From contig WTXD01000011.1 in assembly GCA_022496205.1 (NCBI GenBank), positions 372,001 to 436,000 of the forward strand: DNA of 64,000 nucleotides, read 5' to 3'. The position numbers and the translations under genes were made by a program. Every line of letters begins with the position of its first letter. Positions within the stretch are counted from its first letter, which is position 1. The DNA comes from Gloeopeniophorella convolvens (taxonomy: Eukaryota > Basidiomycota > Agaricomycetes > Russulales). The notes under the pieces are model-generated. The model saw nothing but the letters and a program-made list of their open reading frames with translations, did not search any database and had not been told where the DNA came from. Below, piece after piece: positions 24,784 to 36,063 of the stretch.

Positions 24784-25948
24784 ATGACTTCCCCTCGGAC
24801 CGCGCCAGGTTTGTCCTGACTCCTGGTTTGTCGCGTTGACCCGAAGCCATCACGTGAGCTGACAACTTGAAGTTCCCGCTCGCCGTCAGGGCCTCAATGA
24901 GTCGCTTTTGACGCGTCTGGGCCGTCCTCTTCGTCGGTTATTGCCCGCCGTCACTACTACAAACGAAGAGCTTCTACCCGATGAAAGCTACATCGCATCT
25001 GTGGCCCGTGCCGCTGAAGACATTCGGTTGTGTGGTGATCTCTTTGACGGATGGGCAGCGAGATTAGACGAGTACGTGGTATGCCCTGGTTGAGGTTCTC
25101 CCACCTAATCGTCGCTCCCCGCGGAGGTAGGTTATACAAAAATAAGGAAGGACGCCTTCTTCGGCAACAATTGGACAAGATCAAGGACGACCTAGCCCTG
25201 GCTATGCAAGCATCCAGTAGCATCATCTCCTGTCGTGCCGACTTTGCGGGTCTCATGGCTCAGCGTATACATGATGCGCTGGCGTCACGGGCGATAGAAC
25301 TGGAGCCAAGCACAGAGACCAGCAGGCTCGCGGAAGAGATCGGCGAGGCATCTCGCGCCCTTTCACAGCACGTGAATAGCATGCAGCAGAACTTGGCCTC
25401 CTTTGTCTCGACGCTAGAGGGGTTGAATGCTAAAGGCACAAGACAGTTGAAGACGAGGATCTTGCGGTGGCTGAAATATTTGTTCAATGCCCTAGCTGTC
25501 GTCTTCTCGGGGCTTGCCGTCGCTGGTTCGTTCCTCGGCTTATCCGTCCCTGGCGCAACCCTCGTGGCCTCATTCGCAGCCGCTGGATCCAACCTTTCTA
25601 CTGCCATATCAGCAATATGCAGTAACATGGAAGGCACGTGAATGCTGGGGATTTGGCGTAACCATATATTTATTCTCTTTGACAGAGAGATCGAGGAAGA
25701 AAGAAGAGTCATTTAATGATGTACTGGACCTTCTGAAGAAAACTGTGCCACAGGAAGCACAGAAGGCTCAAGAATATCTGCGCAATTTTGACGAAGCTCA
25801 TATCATGCTCAAAATGGAGGCCGTTATGCAGACGGGACGCAGAGTTGTTGTCCGAGGGCCAGGCACGGCAGAAGTCAGTCCAAAGTGGAGAGGCGCAGAA
25901 AAAGTCTACCGTGCCCTGCTTCAGCCCCGTGCTCTAAGGGTGTCATGA
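24784..25948 (+). CDS. Tandem helical-protein family, copy 2
   Basis: Second paralogue, apparently intact. Exons 24784-24808, 24873-25071, 25131-25633 and 25686-25948 give about 329 residues. Exon 3 is exactly as long (503 bases) as in copy 3. Domains in order: N-terminal helix with ARAAEDIRLCGDLFDGWAAR; helix LRQQLDKIKDDLALAMQAS leading to ADFAGLMAQRI; helix RLAEEIGEASRALSQHVNSM; basic stretch RILRWLKYLFN; a hydrophobic region of ~40 residues rich in Ala, Gly, Val and Leu (25480-25620), enough for one or two membrane passes; then a C-terminal domain with LLKKTVPQEAQKAQEYL and MQTGRRVVVRG. The third intron would start GC (25634), or splice by GT at 25639 to a later acceptor. The start is uncertain: an in-frame ATG at 24739 would add 15 residues. 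No signal peptide. Function unknown. Confidence 0.75.
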
Positions 25949-26647
25949 GGGTGAATCGTTTGTACGTATACAATCTGTTCGTCTCACGCGATGCTGACGG
26001 CTAAGTGGTGTTCAACAATGATAGCGTGTCTCAGGATGCATGACGCCCAATGTGTCCACGCGCCGGCACTGACAAACGGCGCGAACTCATCTAGGGAAGG
26101 CCTGATCGGGCAGTAGCGTGCCGGGAGGGTGCTCATATTTCACGATCCAAATTGTCACGCTGCCAATCGGTGGTTGGTTTCCCACACCGGCGGATGGGCA
26201 CAGCTTGGCGAAGCACACACAGACCAAACTCCCAAAGCTATATCTTCCATCCATCATTACCGTTACCTCTGAGTGCGTCACATAGCCGACTTGAACAATT
26301 TTCTGGTGACTTCGGAAACTGTACTTTTCGCCTTTCACGTTCGAATAGAGAAAGAGTCATGTGGTTGACATCGAGCAGGAAAAGACGTGATTTCATCTTC
26401 AATGCGCTAAAATACTTCCAAGTCGAAGCTCGCGTCTGCTCATATCAACAGGCTGCAGGCAACTGCAAGCTCGGCGCGAACCTCCTATCGCGCACGCCCA
26501 AGCCGCGTTCCGTCCGATCAGGCTTGCCTGGTTCCCCGGCCCCAGCGTCCAGGGGAGCATAACTGGGACCCTCAAACACCTGCACCACTGAGAGCCAGCC
26601 CCTCCACTGCCTCTACCCGCTCCACCTGAGAACGCTCGAGCTTGCCG
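25949..26647. other. Intergenic, no gene recognised
   Basis: 700 bases between copies 2 and 3 of the tandem family. Nothing supported beyond the promoter this spacing implies. Confidence 0.45.
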
Positions 26648-27828
26648 ATGTCTGAAGCCGACAGCCCACCCCCGTAAGATTTTGAGTCCTTCGCCCAGGT
26701 TGCATGTGTCTCCAACGAGATGACACAGATACGTACCGGGCAAGTCCTCGTGGATGCGCCTCTTGAACCAGACAATGCCCGCCCTAGGCGTCCCCGCCGA
26801 GAAGCTCAAGCCCGACCCAAAGTACGTTCAACTCATCTTTGGTGCCGCATACGACATCCGAATATGTGGGGAGCTCTTCGACGGCTGGGCGGCCCAACTC
26901 GACAAGTACGCACGCCCCCCGCCATGCATAGTGGCCCATCCGCAGGCTGAACGATCGAGCACCGCAGATTACAATCGAAGAAGGTAGACGAGCGCGAGCG
27001 GACCCTCCGCCACCACCTCACGCTCCTCAGGGAGGACGTCAACTGGTGCGCGCGCGCGACGGACACCATCATCCTCTGCCACGCGCGCTTCGCGTACCTC
27101 ATGGCGCAGCGGATCGACGACGCGAACAAGTCGTGGCTCAAGAGCCTCAAGTACGGCGCGGAGACGACGCGGCTCGCGAACGACATCAACCGCGCGGCGC
27201 GCGCGCTGTCGCAGCACGTCGCGCAGATGCAGGCGACCCTCGCCGCGTTCGTCGGCGCGCTCGAGCAGTTGGACGTGCGCCGCAAGAAGTCGACCGCGCG
27301 GCGCGTGCTCGGGTGGCTCAAGCACCTCTTCGCCGCGCTCGCGGGCATCTTTGCGCTCGGCTCGTTCTTCTCGCCTTTCCTGCACTCCGTCACGCCGGGC
27401 ATCAGCATGGTCGGGCCCGCGGTTTCCACGCTGTGGAAGGCGGCCGCCTCGTTCTGCGGGACAGCGTCAGGTAAGCTGGGCGAGGCGATCGGCCACGCGC
27501 AGCGCTTTGCATCGTGGCCCGCGTTACGGCGGAGCGCGCTGACTGGCGTTCGATCGCAGAAATCCCTGAAGGGAAGGAGACAGAGAGCATCGACTCTGTG
27601 CTTCTCTTTCTCAAGGAGACCGTCCCCAGGGAGGCGCAGACTGCGCAGAAGAGCCTGACGCGCTTCGACGAGGCGCTCTTTATCATGGGCCTCGAGGCGC
27701 GCATGAAGACCGGGCGCAGGGTGTCGCTGCGCGGCCCAGACCTGGGCGCCATTGCCCAAGAATGGAGAGGCATCGCCCAGCAGTACCAGTCCCTGCTCCC
27801 GGATGACGACGAAGATGATGAGAGCTAA
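26648..27828 (+). CDS. Tandem helical-protein family, copy 3
   Basis: Third paralogue, intact, about 324 residues. Exons 26648-26673, 26729-26905, 26968-27470 and 27560-27828, with phases 2, 2 and 1 as in copy 1. N-terminal helix with YDIRICGELFDGWAAQLDK; helix HHLTLLREDVNWCARATD to ARFAYLMAQRID; helix RLANDINRAARALSQHVAQM; basic WLKHLF; hydrophobic segment AALAGIFALGSFFSPF and on to about 27460; C-terminal domain with FLKETVPREAQTAQKSL, FDEALFIMGLEARMKTGRR and an acidic end (DDDEDDES). Exon 3 is markedly richer in G+C than copies 1 and 2, so the copies are not recent duplicates or have been converted differently. Conserved core across the three: LFDGWAA, MAQRI, RALSQHV, VPxEAQxAQ, FDEAxxM, MKTGRRV. 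Function unknown. Confidence 0.78.
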
Positions 27829-27885
27829 CCAACGTGCGTCGGTTTGCTATATGAATACACTCTGATCGTTGAACTTCACAGCACA

Positions 27886-29792
27886 TTAGACGCTCCCACC
27901 CGTGTCTCCGCCGCCGGCGTCCGCAGCACCCACCTTACTCTCGATCACCCTTTTCACCAACTCCTCGTTGGGTTCATCTACGTCAATCACCCTCCTCTCT
28001 TTCTCAAGCAGCCCCCGGAACTCCTGGGGAAGCACATCCTTTTCAAAGTTAAAGCCTTGTGATGTTGACAGCGCATTGGTGACCGCCTCAGAGAATTTGG
28101 CGGGGTGCGCGGTGCAGAGCACGACCTGGACAACAGAAGATGCACTGATGAAGTAGAGTTAGCAGCTTGATACTGTCGTTTCTTTGGGTAAACTTACTTG
28201 TGGGCAGCGACGATCTGTGCGGCCGTGAGGCCGACTGCAGTATGCGGGTCCGCTATGTACGATGGGGTCTTTATGAAGTATTGTTTGATAGTGTCGAGCG
28301 TCTGAGGACCAGTCAGCATGCACTCCCCCTTTCAGCCGTGACCTGGACCAACCTGCTCGTCCGAGACGCGCTCGGCCAAGAAGTCTTTCCGAGCCAGCTC
28401 CAGCACCGCAGTAGGAACTGCCACCCGCCCGTCGCTCTTCAGGTCCTTCATCCACCCATCGACAGTCGCGCCGGCCTCCGCCCGCCGCGCGTTGTCCGAG
28501 GCGGCCGCCGAGGTCTCGTACACGAGGTACCACAGCAGCCGCTCAAAGTTGCTCGACACGAGGATGTCCATCGCCGGGCTGAGCGTCTCACGCACGCCGC
28601 CCTCCGCCTGCCGCCCGTCTGACGCGCCGCCCGCGGGCGCAGTCGCACCCCCAGCGGCCACGCCCGACGCGCCCGCGTCGACCTTCTCGTACCGCCCGCT
28701 GCGCCAGAAGCGCGCGAGGATGTCGTTCGCGTTCGTCGCGACGACGAGCTGGCCCATGGGCAGCCCCATGCGCTTCGCATAGTACCCCGCGAGGACGTCG
28801 CCAAAGTTGCCCGTCGGGACGACGAACTGCAGCTCGGCGCGCGCGGGGTGCGGGAGCTGCCGGCGCACGTGGAAGTAGGCGAGGAAGTAGTACACCGTCT
28901 GCGCGAGGATGCGCGCCCAGTTGATCGAGTTGACCGCGCCGAGGCGGTGCCTCTCGTTGAAGGGCCTGTCCGCAAACAGCGTCTTGACGATGTCCTGCGA
29001 GAATCGCTCAGAAGGGTGTCATTGTGCAGCGCGTGGAGAACGCTGCGCACCTGGCAGTTGTCGAATGTGCCCTTCACGGCGATGTTGTGCACGTTCGAGT
29101 CGGTGACGGTCGTCATCTGCGCCTCCTGTATCGGGGAGACGCGGCCCTTGGGGTGCAGGATGAATATGGACACGTTCTTCTTTCCCCGCAGGCCATATAT
29201 GGCGGCACTGAGGCACTGAACAGGTGAGATTTGATGGCGCGCCACAGCGCGAGCCGCACCTCCCGGTATCGCCGCTCGTCGCGCCCACCACGGTCAGCTT
29301 CTCCGGCGGCTCGCCGGGGGCCTTGCGCGCGTTGCGCCGCGCGAGGAAGAACTCGAAGAGGTTGCCGAGCAGCTGCAGCGCGACGTCCTTGAACGCGAAC
29401 GTGGGCCCGTGGAACAGCTCCAGCAGGAACTCGCGCTCGCCGATCTTGACCGCGGGCGTGACGTCCGGGTGCCGGAACGTGCTGTAGGACCGGGCGACCA
29501 GCGCGCGCAGCTCGGCGGCGGAGAGCTCGTCCGGCGAGATGTAGAGGGCGAGCACGGCGGCGGAGAGGTCGGCGAAGGAGTAGGACTCCCATTCTTGTTG
29601 CCAGTTTGGCGGCAGCGACGGGATGCGCTCGGGGATGTACAGGCCCCCGTTCGGCGCGAGGCCAGCTAGGACGACCTATGCGCGCACGGCATCGAGTGCG
29701 TCAGCCTTCCCTCGGACGAGCGTGCGCCAGGAACGACGGACCTCTTCAAAGGTGAGCAGATCGCCGCCGCCGCGCGTGGAGAGGTACTTCAT
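27886..29792 (-). CDS. THR4: Threonine synthase
   Basis: Pyridoxal-phosphate enzyme that converts O-phosphohomoserine to threonine, the last step of threonine biosynthesis in the cytosol. Fungal (class with N-terminal extension) type. Exon 1 (29742-29792) encodes MKYLSTRGGGDLLTFEE; a 66-base intron follows, removing an in-frame TAG, and exon 2 resumes VVLAGLAPNGGLYIPERIP. The PLP lysine is in GPTFAFKDVALQLLGN; VVGATSGDTG and ELQFVVPTGNFGDVLAGYYA bind cofactor phosphate and substrate. FILHPKGRVSPIQEAQM and DNCQ followed across an intron by DIVKTLF are also typical. Later there is a non-conserved Ala/Gly-rich insert (about 28600-28680) before SPAMDILVSSNFERLLWYL. The C-terminus reads FSEAVTNALS and a short acidic tail. 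Length ~550 residues is normal. Five or six short introns. Confidence 0.95.
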
Positions 29793-30193
29793 GGTGGTCG
29801 AGAGTAACAAGCAGGCAAGGCTGCACGTTGCTGGCACTGTCGCGATCCCAGGGCGATTTCATTTTCGAAATTGGAGTGGCCATGTCGGCGGGTGAGCCGC
29901 AAGTTCGGCCGAGGGGTCACCGGCTAGGATTACATAATCACAGCTTAAGCGCTTACCTGCCACGTGGAAGAAAAGAAGGCGGCATGCCCGCGCGCTTGGC
30001 TCGGGCGGGCCCGACTCGTCCCGCAAAGCGAGGTCCGACTCAGGTCGAGTCCTTGGGCCGCAGCCTGCCGCAGCATACTTCGACTCCGACTGCAATGTGC
30101 ATCTCTATGGCCTCGCATCGACCTCCTCAGGCTTCTCTGCGACGACCGCTAGCTATGGCACATATTTTTTTCTCCCTGCCATCGGAGGAGACC

Positions 30194-30325
30194 GCTCCGA
30201 GTGAAAGAGGACCTCTCCCTGTTCTGTACTACTACGACGCGTCGTCCTTCGCGCATGCTGACTGAGCGCGCCGCCGGGGACGAAGGTCGTACAGAACGGG
30301 GAGAGTTCCTCCATTTCATCGGAGC
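30194..30325. repeat. Imperfect inverted repeat
   Basis: 30194-30229 and 30289-30325 are imperfect reverse complements (both contain GCTCCGA and TTCTGTAC at their ends). A perfect 12-base palindrome, ACGACGCGTCGT, lies between them at 30234-30245. A transposon remnant or a transcribed hairpin are both possible. Confidence 0.5.
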
Positions 30326-30465
30326 TTTATCTTTCAGAGATCCTGGCGACGCCTAGCCCTGAGTACAACGCTTGCTGCTTGCTGATCACATTCTCTGGCG
30401 GCTGTCACCGATTGCTGGATTGTATTCTCCCCCCGGAAAAATTCCCGGGGACCGTGTGGGGGCTC

Positions 30466-30472
30466 TGACTCA
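30466..30472. promoter_or_regulatory. Gcn4/CPC1-type binding site
   Basis: TGACTCA, the exact core bound by the fungal general amino-acid control factor Gcn4/CPC1. It is about 670 bases upstream of the THR4 start, a gene class normally under this control. A single 7-base match can occur by chance. Confidence 0.35.
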
Positions 30473-30582
30473 CTCGATGAAGCTGCGATGCAACTGTGGT
30501 ACATTGATGAATGGACTTCTAAGCAGGTACTCGCACAAACAACCGTTAAATACCCCAAAGACTACGCACGCGCCACAAGTTC

Positions 30583-32312
30583 TCAGGCCTGCTTGCGCTG
30601 AAGATTCTTGGGGAGCTCCTTGACCCAAGGAAGGAAGTCGCGGCCTTGCATGTATGGCTGGAGCACCTCTGGGATGCGCAGGCCCTGTCGACAACATCAG
30701 CGCCGGTCCTCGGTGTACTTAGTATGCGCTGGGACGCACCTCGGGTGTCTGGTAGTTCTCGACAAGACAGCACAGGGCGCGCTCGGTAGCGCAGAGCGTC
30801 CCGTTGAGCATGTGAACGTAGACTTTGCGGGCTTGATCCTTGGTCTTTAAACCACAACGGACCTCCAGTCTTCGGCTCTCTGCGGAATCGCGTGAGCTCA
30901 CAAGACAACAAGATACAAGCGGTGCCTACTCACGGTAGTCAGTGCAGTTCGAACACGAGACGAGCTCCTTGTATGCGCCCTGGAACGGGAACCACGCCTC
31001 CAGGTCGAATTTCTGCGCCGCGGCCAGGTTCAGCGCGCCCGAGACGATCGCTACGACGCGGTACGGGATCCCGAGGCTCTGGTAGAACGCCTCCGAGTTG
31101 CCGACCATCGTGTCGAACATCTCCCACGACTTTTCCGGGTCGGTGATGCAGAACTGCTCGATCTTCTCGAACTGGTGCACGCGGAAGATGCCCCACATGT
31201 CGCGCCCGGCCGAGCCTGCCTCCTTGCGGAAGCACGTCGAGTAGCCCGCGTACTGGATCGGGAGCTGCTTCTCGGGGTTCTCGAACCACTCGTCCGAGTG
31301 GAACGACGAGATGGGCTGCTCCGAGGTCGCGATGAGGTACTTTTCGTCGTCGCTGCCGATGACCTGAGAGCGTAGCCGCGTGAATCACGACCGAAAGGAA
31401 TTTTGAAGTGCGATCTACCTTGTAGAGCTCCTCGTCAAACTGATCGAGCTGGGCCGTCTTTGCCATGACGTCCTTGTTCATCATGAACGGCGGCTGAATT
31501 TTCTTGTATCCCCGCTTGCGCAGGAAGTCGAGGCCGTACGAGATGAGCGCTTGGTTGAGATCGATGCCGTCATTTGTGAGGAAGTAACCACGGTGGCCGG
31601 CAATCTTGGCCCCTGCCATCGCATCAGGACGACACCCGGAGGTAAACATGGTAGCAGAGACGCGCACCTCGGTCAAGGTCCATCGCGTCCAATCTGAGCA
31701 GAACCTCATGATGCGCCAAGATGTCCGCCTTTTTTTCCACCTGGGTATTGGGCCCGTCCGGGTGCCATGTCCTGAGCGTGACGTTGTCGTCCTGGGCAAG
31801 GGAGGGTCAGAACGCGAGGTGCATATACGTGGTGTCGTCGCACCTCTGTTTGGCTGATGGGGACATCCTTGTTCACGATGTTGCCGATGGTGCTGGCCTT
31901 TTGGCGCATCGCGGCCTCGGCCTCACGCGCCTCTTTCCGCTTTGCGTCGACCTGCGCGTCGATGGTCCTCTTCTCTGCGAATAGATCGTCTGCATTCTCT
32001 TTCGCCTGCAGAGCACTGAGTGGCTGCCTCCAGCACCGAAGTGGTCGCGCGTACCTTCTTTTTGAGACCGATCTGCTTCTGCAGCGCGTTCGACTGCTTG
32101 CTCAGGCCATTCGCTTCAAAGTCGACTGTCGAGCGAAATCAGCGGGTGTGTTCTATAACGGAGCTGCGGCACGCACTCCTGACCCAGTTGTTGTACATCT
32201 GGATGACTTCGTCTACGAGTTCTACCGAATGGCCGCGCTTGCGCTGCGACTCGCGGATCGCCTCGGCGTTTCCCCCCTTGGATTCGATAAAGGTTGTTAC
32301 GTCTAGTGTCAT
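30583..32312 (-). CDS. SES1: Seryl-tRNA synthetase, cytosolic
   Basis: Class II aminoacyl-tRNA synthetase that charges tRNA-Ser (and tRNA-Sec where present) with serine. Start ATG at 32312: [20 protein letters not shown], the eukaryotic cytosolic N-terminus. The following exons encode the long antiparallel coiled-coil arm that holds the tRNA (around 31860-32120). Catalytic core: [36 protein letters not shown], motif 2 in [20 protein letters not shown] with [10 protein letters not shown], then [20 protein letters not shown] and [20 protein letters not shown]; motif 3 lies in the exons around 30740-30850. The C-terminus is [20 protein letters not shown] with KNLQRKQA, the usual short basic end. 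At least six introns. No mitochondrial presequence. It lies 790 bp from THR4 on the same strand, with no evidence of co-transcription. Confidence 0.94.
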
Positions 32313-32799
32313 TTGTGTGCGGCGCTTTGTTGCGTGACGGTAGGGGTATGAGTGACAGGTGTCGAGTGAGTCAGAAGAGGGCCAGCAGAGGAGTCAAAAG
32401 CTTTGCTGTATGGCAGTGCTACTTTTGGTGAGAAGAGAAATCGGGTCGAGTCAATCGATAAGATATGGCAAGTTACGTAACTATCTAAGCTACATATGTG
32501 CGTAGCTCGTCCGGCGATGCAGAATGAATGGGACAGTTACGCGACCGCAGCGAGGCGTGGCACGCGAGCGCCGGGTGTGTGTTCGTGGGCATGGTGCGAT
32601 CGTATTCTATGCAGAATGAGGAGATGTTGCAGCGGAAGCGTTGGCGAGTGCGCGGACCCAGCGGAGTGTGAATCGCGTGAACGCGCTCGCGCATCCTTCA
32701 TTTTGTCTCTTCTGTCGCGTCCTCGACCACCTCTCCGCGTGTACTTCTTCTCGTTACCCCGCATTCCGTCCCTCCTCTCCCTCGCCTCTCACCGTCACC
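32313..32799. other. Divergent promoter, SerRS and acidic protein
   Basis: About 490 bases between divergent starts. C/T-rich just before 32800. No coding region or clear TATA box. Confidence 0.45.
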
Positions 32800-33592
32800 A
32801 TGTTCAAGCTCATCCGTCGGATCTCCTCCTCGATATACCCCCGTCCAGACCGACCCTGGGGCGATGACGGTGCGCCCCCCAGTTTTTTCTGCTCTCGATC
32901 CATCTCACACGTGCCGCGCGGCAGCTACTTCCAATGCCCCCACGATTGGTCGTAAGCGGAGGCTGAGTGACGAGGACGAGGACATGCAGGGTATGGGGTC
33001 CTCGCGGAAACGCCGTGGACAGCTCGACCGCCAGGCCACTGCGTCTGAGTTTGGCGATCTGGTGGTCAAGGGCAAGGAGACGGACCCTGCCGTCAAGGCG
33101 GTCACAAAGGGCGTCAAGGAGGTCGACCTGGACGACAAGGCGGCGGATCCGTCCCCGCAGGATTCCCCAGCCGCCGCCGAGGACGCACCCAAGGCTGCAG
33201 ACGGCGAACCCGTCGCCGTGCCTCCTTCTGACGCCGAAACTACACCTCAGCAGGATGACGACGATCCCCGGGAAGCCGATGTGAAGGATGAACAGGCTGC
33301 TCCTGCTCGATCGGACGTGGCTGCTGAACCCGAGGCACCATCCCCAGACGCACCTGCCGTGAGTGCATCCGGATCTAACGCCGAGGAAGCGCCTGCCCAG
33401 GTCCAAGAGCAGAACGCATCGCCCTCGGATGTCGCACCGGAGCCTGACAGGCCTGACAGCAGCGAGGGTGTGGATGCAGGGGAAGCTGCTCAACCTGAAC
33501 CCGCTTCCAAACCCAGCACCACTATCACCACTACCACCACCACTACCACCGATTCCCTCGGAGAAACAGACGCCAATACTTCACAGGAGTGA
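32800..33592 (+). CDS. Acidic low-complexity protein, function unknown
   Basis: Two exons, 32800-32869 and 32925-33592, about 245 residues. The first 23 residues, MFKLIRRISSSIYPRPDRPW, are basic and could target or associate with a membrane, but no clear cleavage motif is seen. A short basic block GRKRRLSDEDEDM and SSRKRRG could be nuclear localisation signals. The rest is rich in Ala, Asp, Glu, Pro and Ser and should be disordered. Near the end an ACC-type trinucleotide run encodes a string of threonines (33520-33550). No known domain. Proper splice sites and a long open second exon support a real gene. Confidence 0.7.
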
Positions 33593-34424
33593 CAGTCTCC
33601 TCCGTCCCCACCCTCTTTTCGATACCCCTCGCCGTCTTTCTACCCGCTGACATATCGCTACGACGCGCATGAGCACACAACTGTATCTTGTTGCACTCCG
33701 GCCGGAGGTGTACATCTTGTCGTATTTAAGCATGCTATTTGCTCCGACGACTGCACCCCTCCTCACTATCTACTCTCCTTGCCTGTGTTGTTTATAATCT
33801 GTAGGCGGAATCACATTGCTAGCATATCATGCGTGACGGTACAGAACATATCTACCAACATGCTATGATGTTACGGAGACGATTGGTTGAGTAGTTTGAT
33901 GAGTTTCGAACGGCCAAATATTGCCGCCGGCAAGCTCGCTGCGCCCAGACTGGGCCTGAGGCCGCCTGAGCATGACGCATCCTCAATATTAGGTGTGCTC
34001 TGCTTATGTTGTGCGAACTTGTTGGAGAGGGTGCATGATGGGTCCCTAAAATGAGGTAAAGAACAGGGCGGCCCAAGGGCGGCCATCACCACGACTCGCT
34101 CCGCCACCGTCCTGAACATTGACCGACCCGACTCGGCAGCGTGCCGATCCTGTGCTCTCGGTTTCTCTCTCTCGTCTCGCTCAGCGATGCTCTGTCTGAG
34201 GTCTAGGACGCTGCTCTCTGGCTACGGAATGACTCTCGCGCAGCGCGCAGCTCTGGTCTCGCTTTACGTACCCAGGTTCATAGTGATGAACGGGCGCAAC
34301 GCCCTTTCACCAGCTTTCTGGACTATGAGCTTCGGCACATCATCGATGCCTCGTGGTATCCACTTCACGCGAAGGCGTGTCAAGCAGCAGCTCTCGTCGC
34401 CGTATATAACCTGAACACGCCACC
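33593..34424. other. Intergenic, no gene recognised
   Basis: 830 bases between two genes on the same strand. No supported coding region. A TATA box lies at its right end. Confidence 0.45.
34404..34410 (+). promoter_or_regulatory. TATA box
   Basis: TATATAA, only 15 bases before the ATG at 34425. If used, transcription would start near or after that ATG, which would favour the in-frame ATG at 34527 as the real start. Confidence 0.4.
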
Positions 34425-36063
34425 ATGCGCGCAGCCGCACCACCGCACGCACCCCTCCTCCCATCTCTTACAACTTCGCCTCAGCCCCGAGGTCCCCCTA
34501 GCGCCCCCCGCGCGATCAGCCCCTTCATGGCACACTTCTTCCCCGCCGGCTCGCGTCTCGACGTCGAGCGCCCCCCGTCGCGCACCCGGCGTACCCCTTC
34601 CCGCCTCATCCTCCGCGACCACGCCTCCACCTCTGCCTCTGCCTCCACCCTCGCCTCTGCCCCCGACGACGACACCCGCGTCGGGCGGCCCTCGCACATC
34701 AACTGGCTGCAGAACGCCGCCGCCGCGCAGGCGGGCCCATCGATGCCGACGCGCCCGCCCAGCGCGCGCCTCGGCCGCTCCGCATCGCTCTCCGCAATCG
34801 CCGCGCCGCCGCCGCTGTACCGCCACTCGTCGCTCATGAGCAACCACTCGCTGCAGCTCGACGCGCTGACCGGGTGCGGCGCCGCGCAGGGCAAACCGCT
34901 GTCGCCCATCTCCGAGCAGGCGTACACGGCGTCGCAGAAGAGGGAGTTGTATTATGTCGACGGGTCCCTCGTGGAGCCCAGCACGCCCGTCTCCATCGGT
35001 GAGTGTCGCCTCCGCCTCCGCCTGGCCCTTGCGCTGACGTTCCCACGCAGGCTCGACGTACTCCGCCTTTCTGCGCCGCCCGCTGAAGCGCTCCATCTCG
35101 GCGACCTCGACCAGCTCGCTGCGCACCAACGCCACCGCGACGCACCCGCCCACACTCCCGCCGCTCGCGCTCTCCCCACTCGACGCGCGCCCCGCGTACC
35201 GCGCCGGCCCGCAGCTCTTCTCGACCGTGTATGAGGACGCGGGCTCGGAGCGCACCGGCAGCTTCGTCACCGCGCGCTCTGTCGTGCTCGAGCCCGAGCC
35301 CGACCCGGACGACGCTGCTGCCGCGGCGCCGAAGCACCCCTCCGGCTCGACAACGCTCGGCGCCGGCTCCGCCGACCCGTTCGTGGACCCTGCTGCGGAG
35401 CCCCATGACGACGCGGTCCCCGCGTCGCCCAGCACAAAGCCCACCCCGCGCCCCCGCGCGCGCGACCCCGCATCGGGCGGCACGTCCGACACGTTCATCT
35501 GGCGGCGCTGGACACGCGCGCTCTCCGTCGGCTCGGGCCTCTCCCGCCCGTCCTTCTCCGCCGCCCGCCGCGCAGCCGCCGCGCGCCTCCCGCCGCTGCC
35601 CGTGCTGCTCTTCTGGGCGGGCTTCGTCGCGCCGTGGTGCTGGCTCGTCGGCGGGTGGCTCGTCGCGGAGGGCCGGTGGGAGGCGAGCGGGCGCGCGCGC
35701 GCGATGCTGCCGCTGTGGCGGCCCTCGTCGTCTTCCAAGGACGGCAGCAAGGACAAGGGCAAAGGCAAGGGCAAGGGCAAGGGCAAGGCGGGCGCCGCGC
35801 ACGACTCGGGTATCGTGCAGGAGCAGGACGTCGAGAAGGGCGCTGCTGCCGCTGCCGCTGCGGCGCCGCGCGGGCGCTGGTGGGCGCCGCGTGGCGGGCC
35901 CGGGGCGCCGGTGCCGGGCGGGGAGGAGAAGGTCGTGACGCTCGTCAAGCCGCTCGGCGCGGAGGTGTGGGTGTACCGCTGCCGCGTGGCGGCGGTCGTG
36001 AGCGCCGCGATGCTCGTCGCCGCGTTTATCGTCGTGCTCGTCGTCGTCGGGGGCGCCAAGTGA
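34425..36063 (+). CDS. Two-span membrane protein with long disordered N-terminus
   Basis: Exons 34425-34998 and 35052-36063, about 528 residues. I recognise no named domain; the plan (Ser/Pro-rich cytosolic part, then two C-terminal membrane segments) occurs in many basidiomycete proteins of unknown role. The conserved-looking blocks are INWLQNAAAAQAGPSMP, LPPLYRHSSLMSNHSLQL-like text around 34820-34860, and KRELYYVDGSLVEPSTPVS. Membrane segments: LPVLLFWAGFVAPWCWLVGG (35600-35660) and VAAVVSAAMLVAAFIVVLVV (35990-36050). Between them are a Lys/Gly repeat (35755-35790, from an AAGGGC run) and an alanine run. The start could be 34425, which has a good context, or 34527 (MAHFFPAG), given the TATA box just upstream. 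Very G+C-rich. Confidence 0.8.

Larger units (their letters stand above)
29793..30582. other. THR4 promoter region
   Basis: 790 bases upstream of THR4 and downstream of SerRS. Contains a Gcn4/CPC1-type site and an imperfect inverted repeat, listed separately. No coding region supported. Confidence 0.5.

Noticed and set aside
26833..27759. 308-codon minus-strand frame opposite tandem copy 3
   Set aside because: A shadow of the G+C-rich coding exon on the plus strand, which has conserved splice sites and paralogues.
29676..29678. In-frame TAG near the start of threonine synthase
   Set aside because: It is the end of a 66-base intron (GTCCGT...CATAG); splicing gives the expected TFEEVVLAGLAPNGG.
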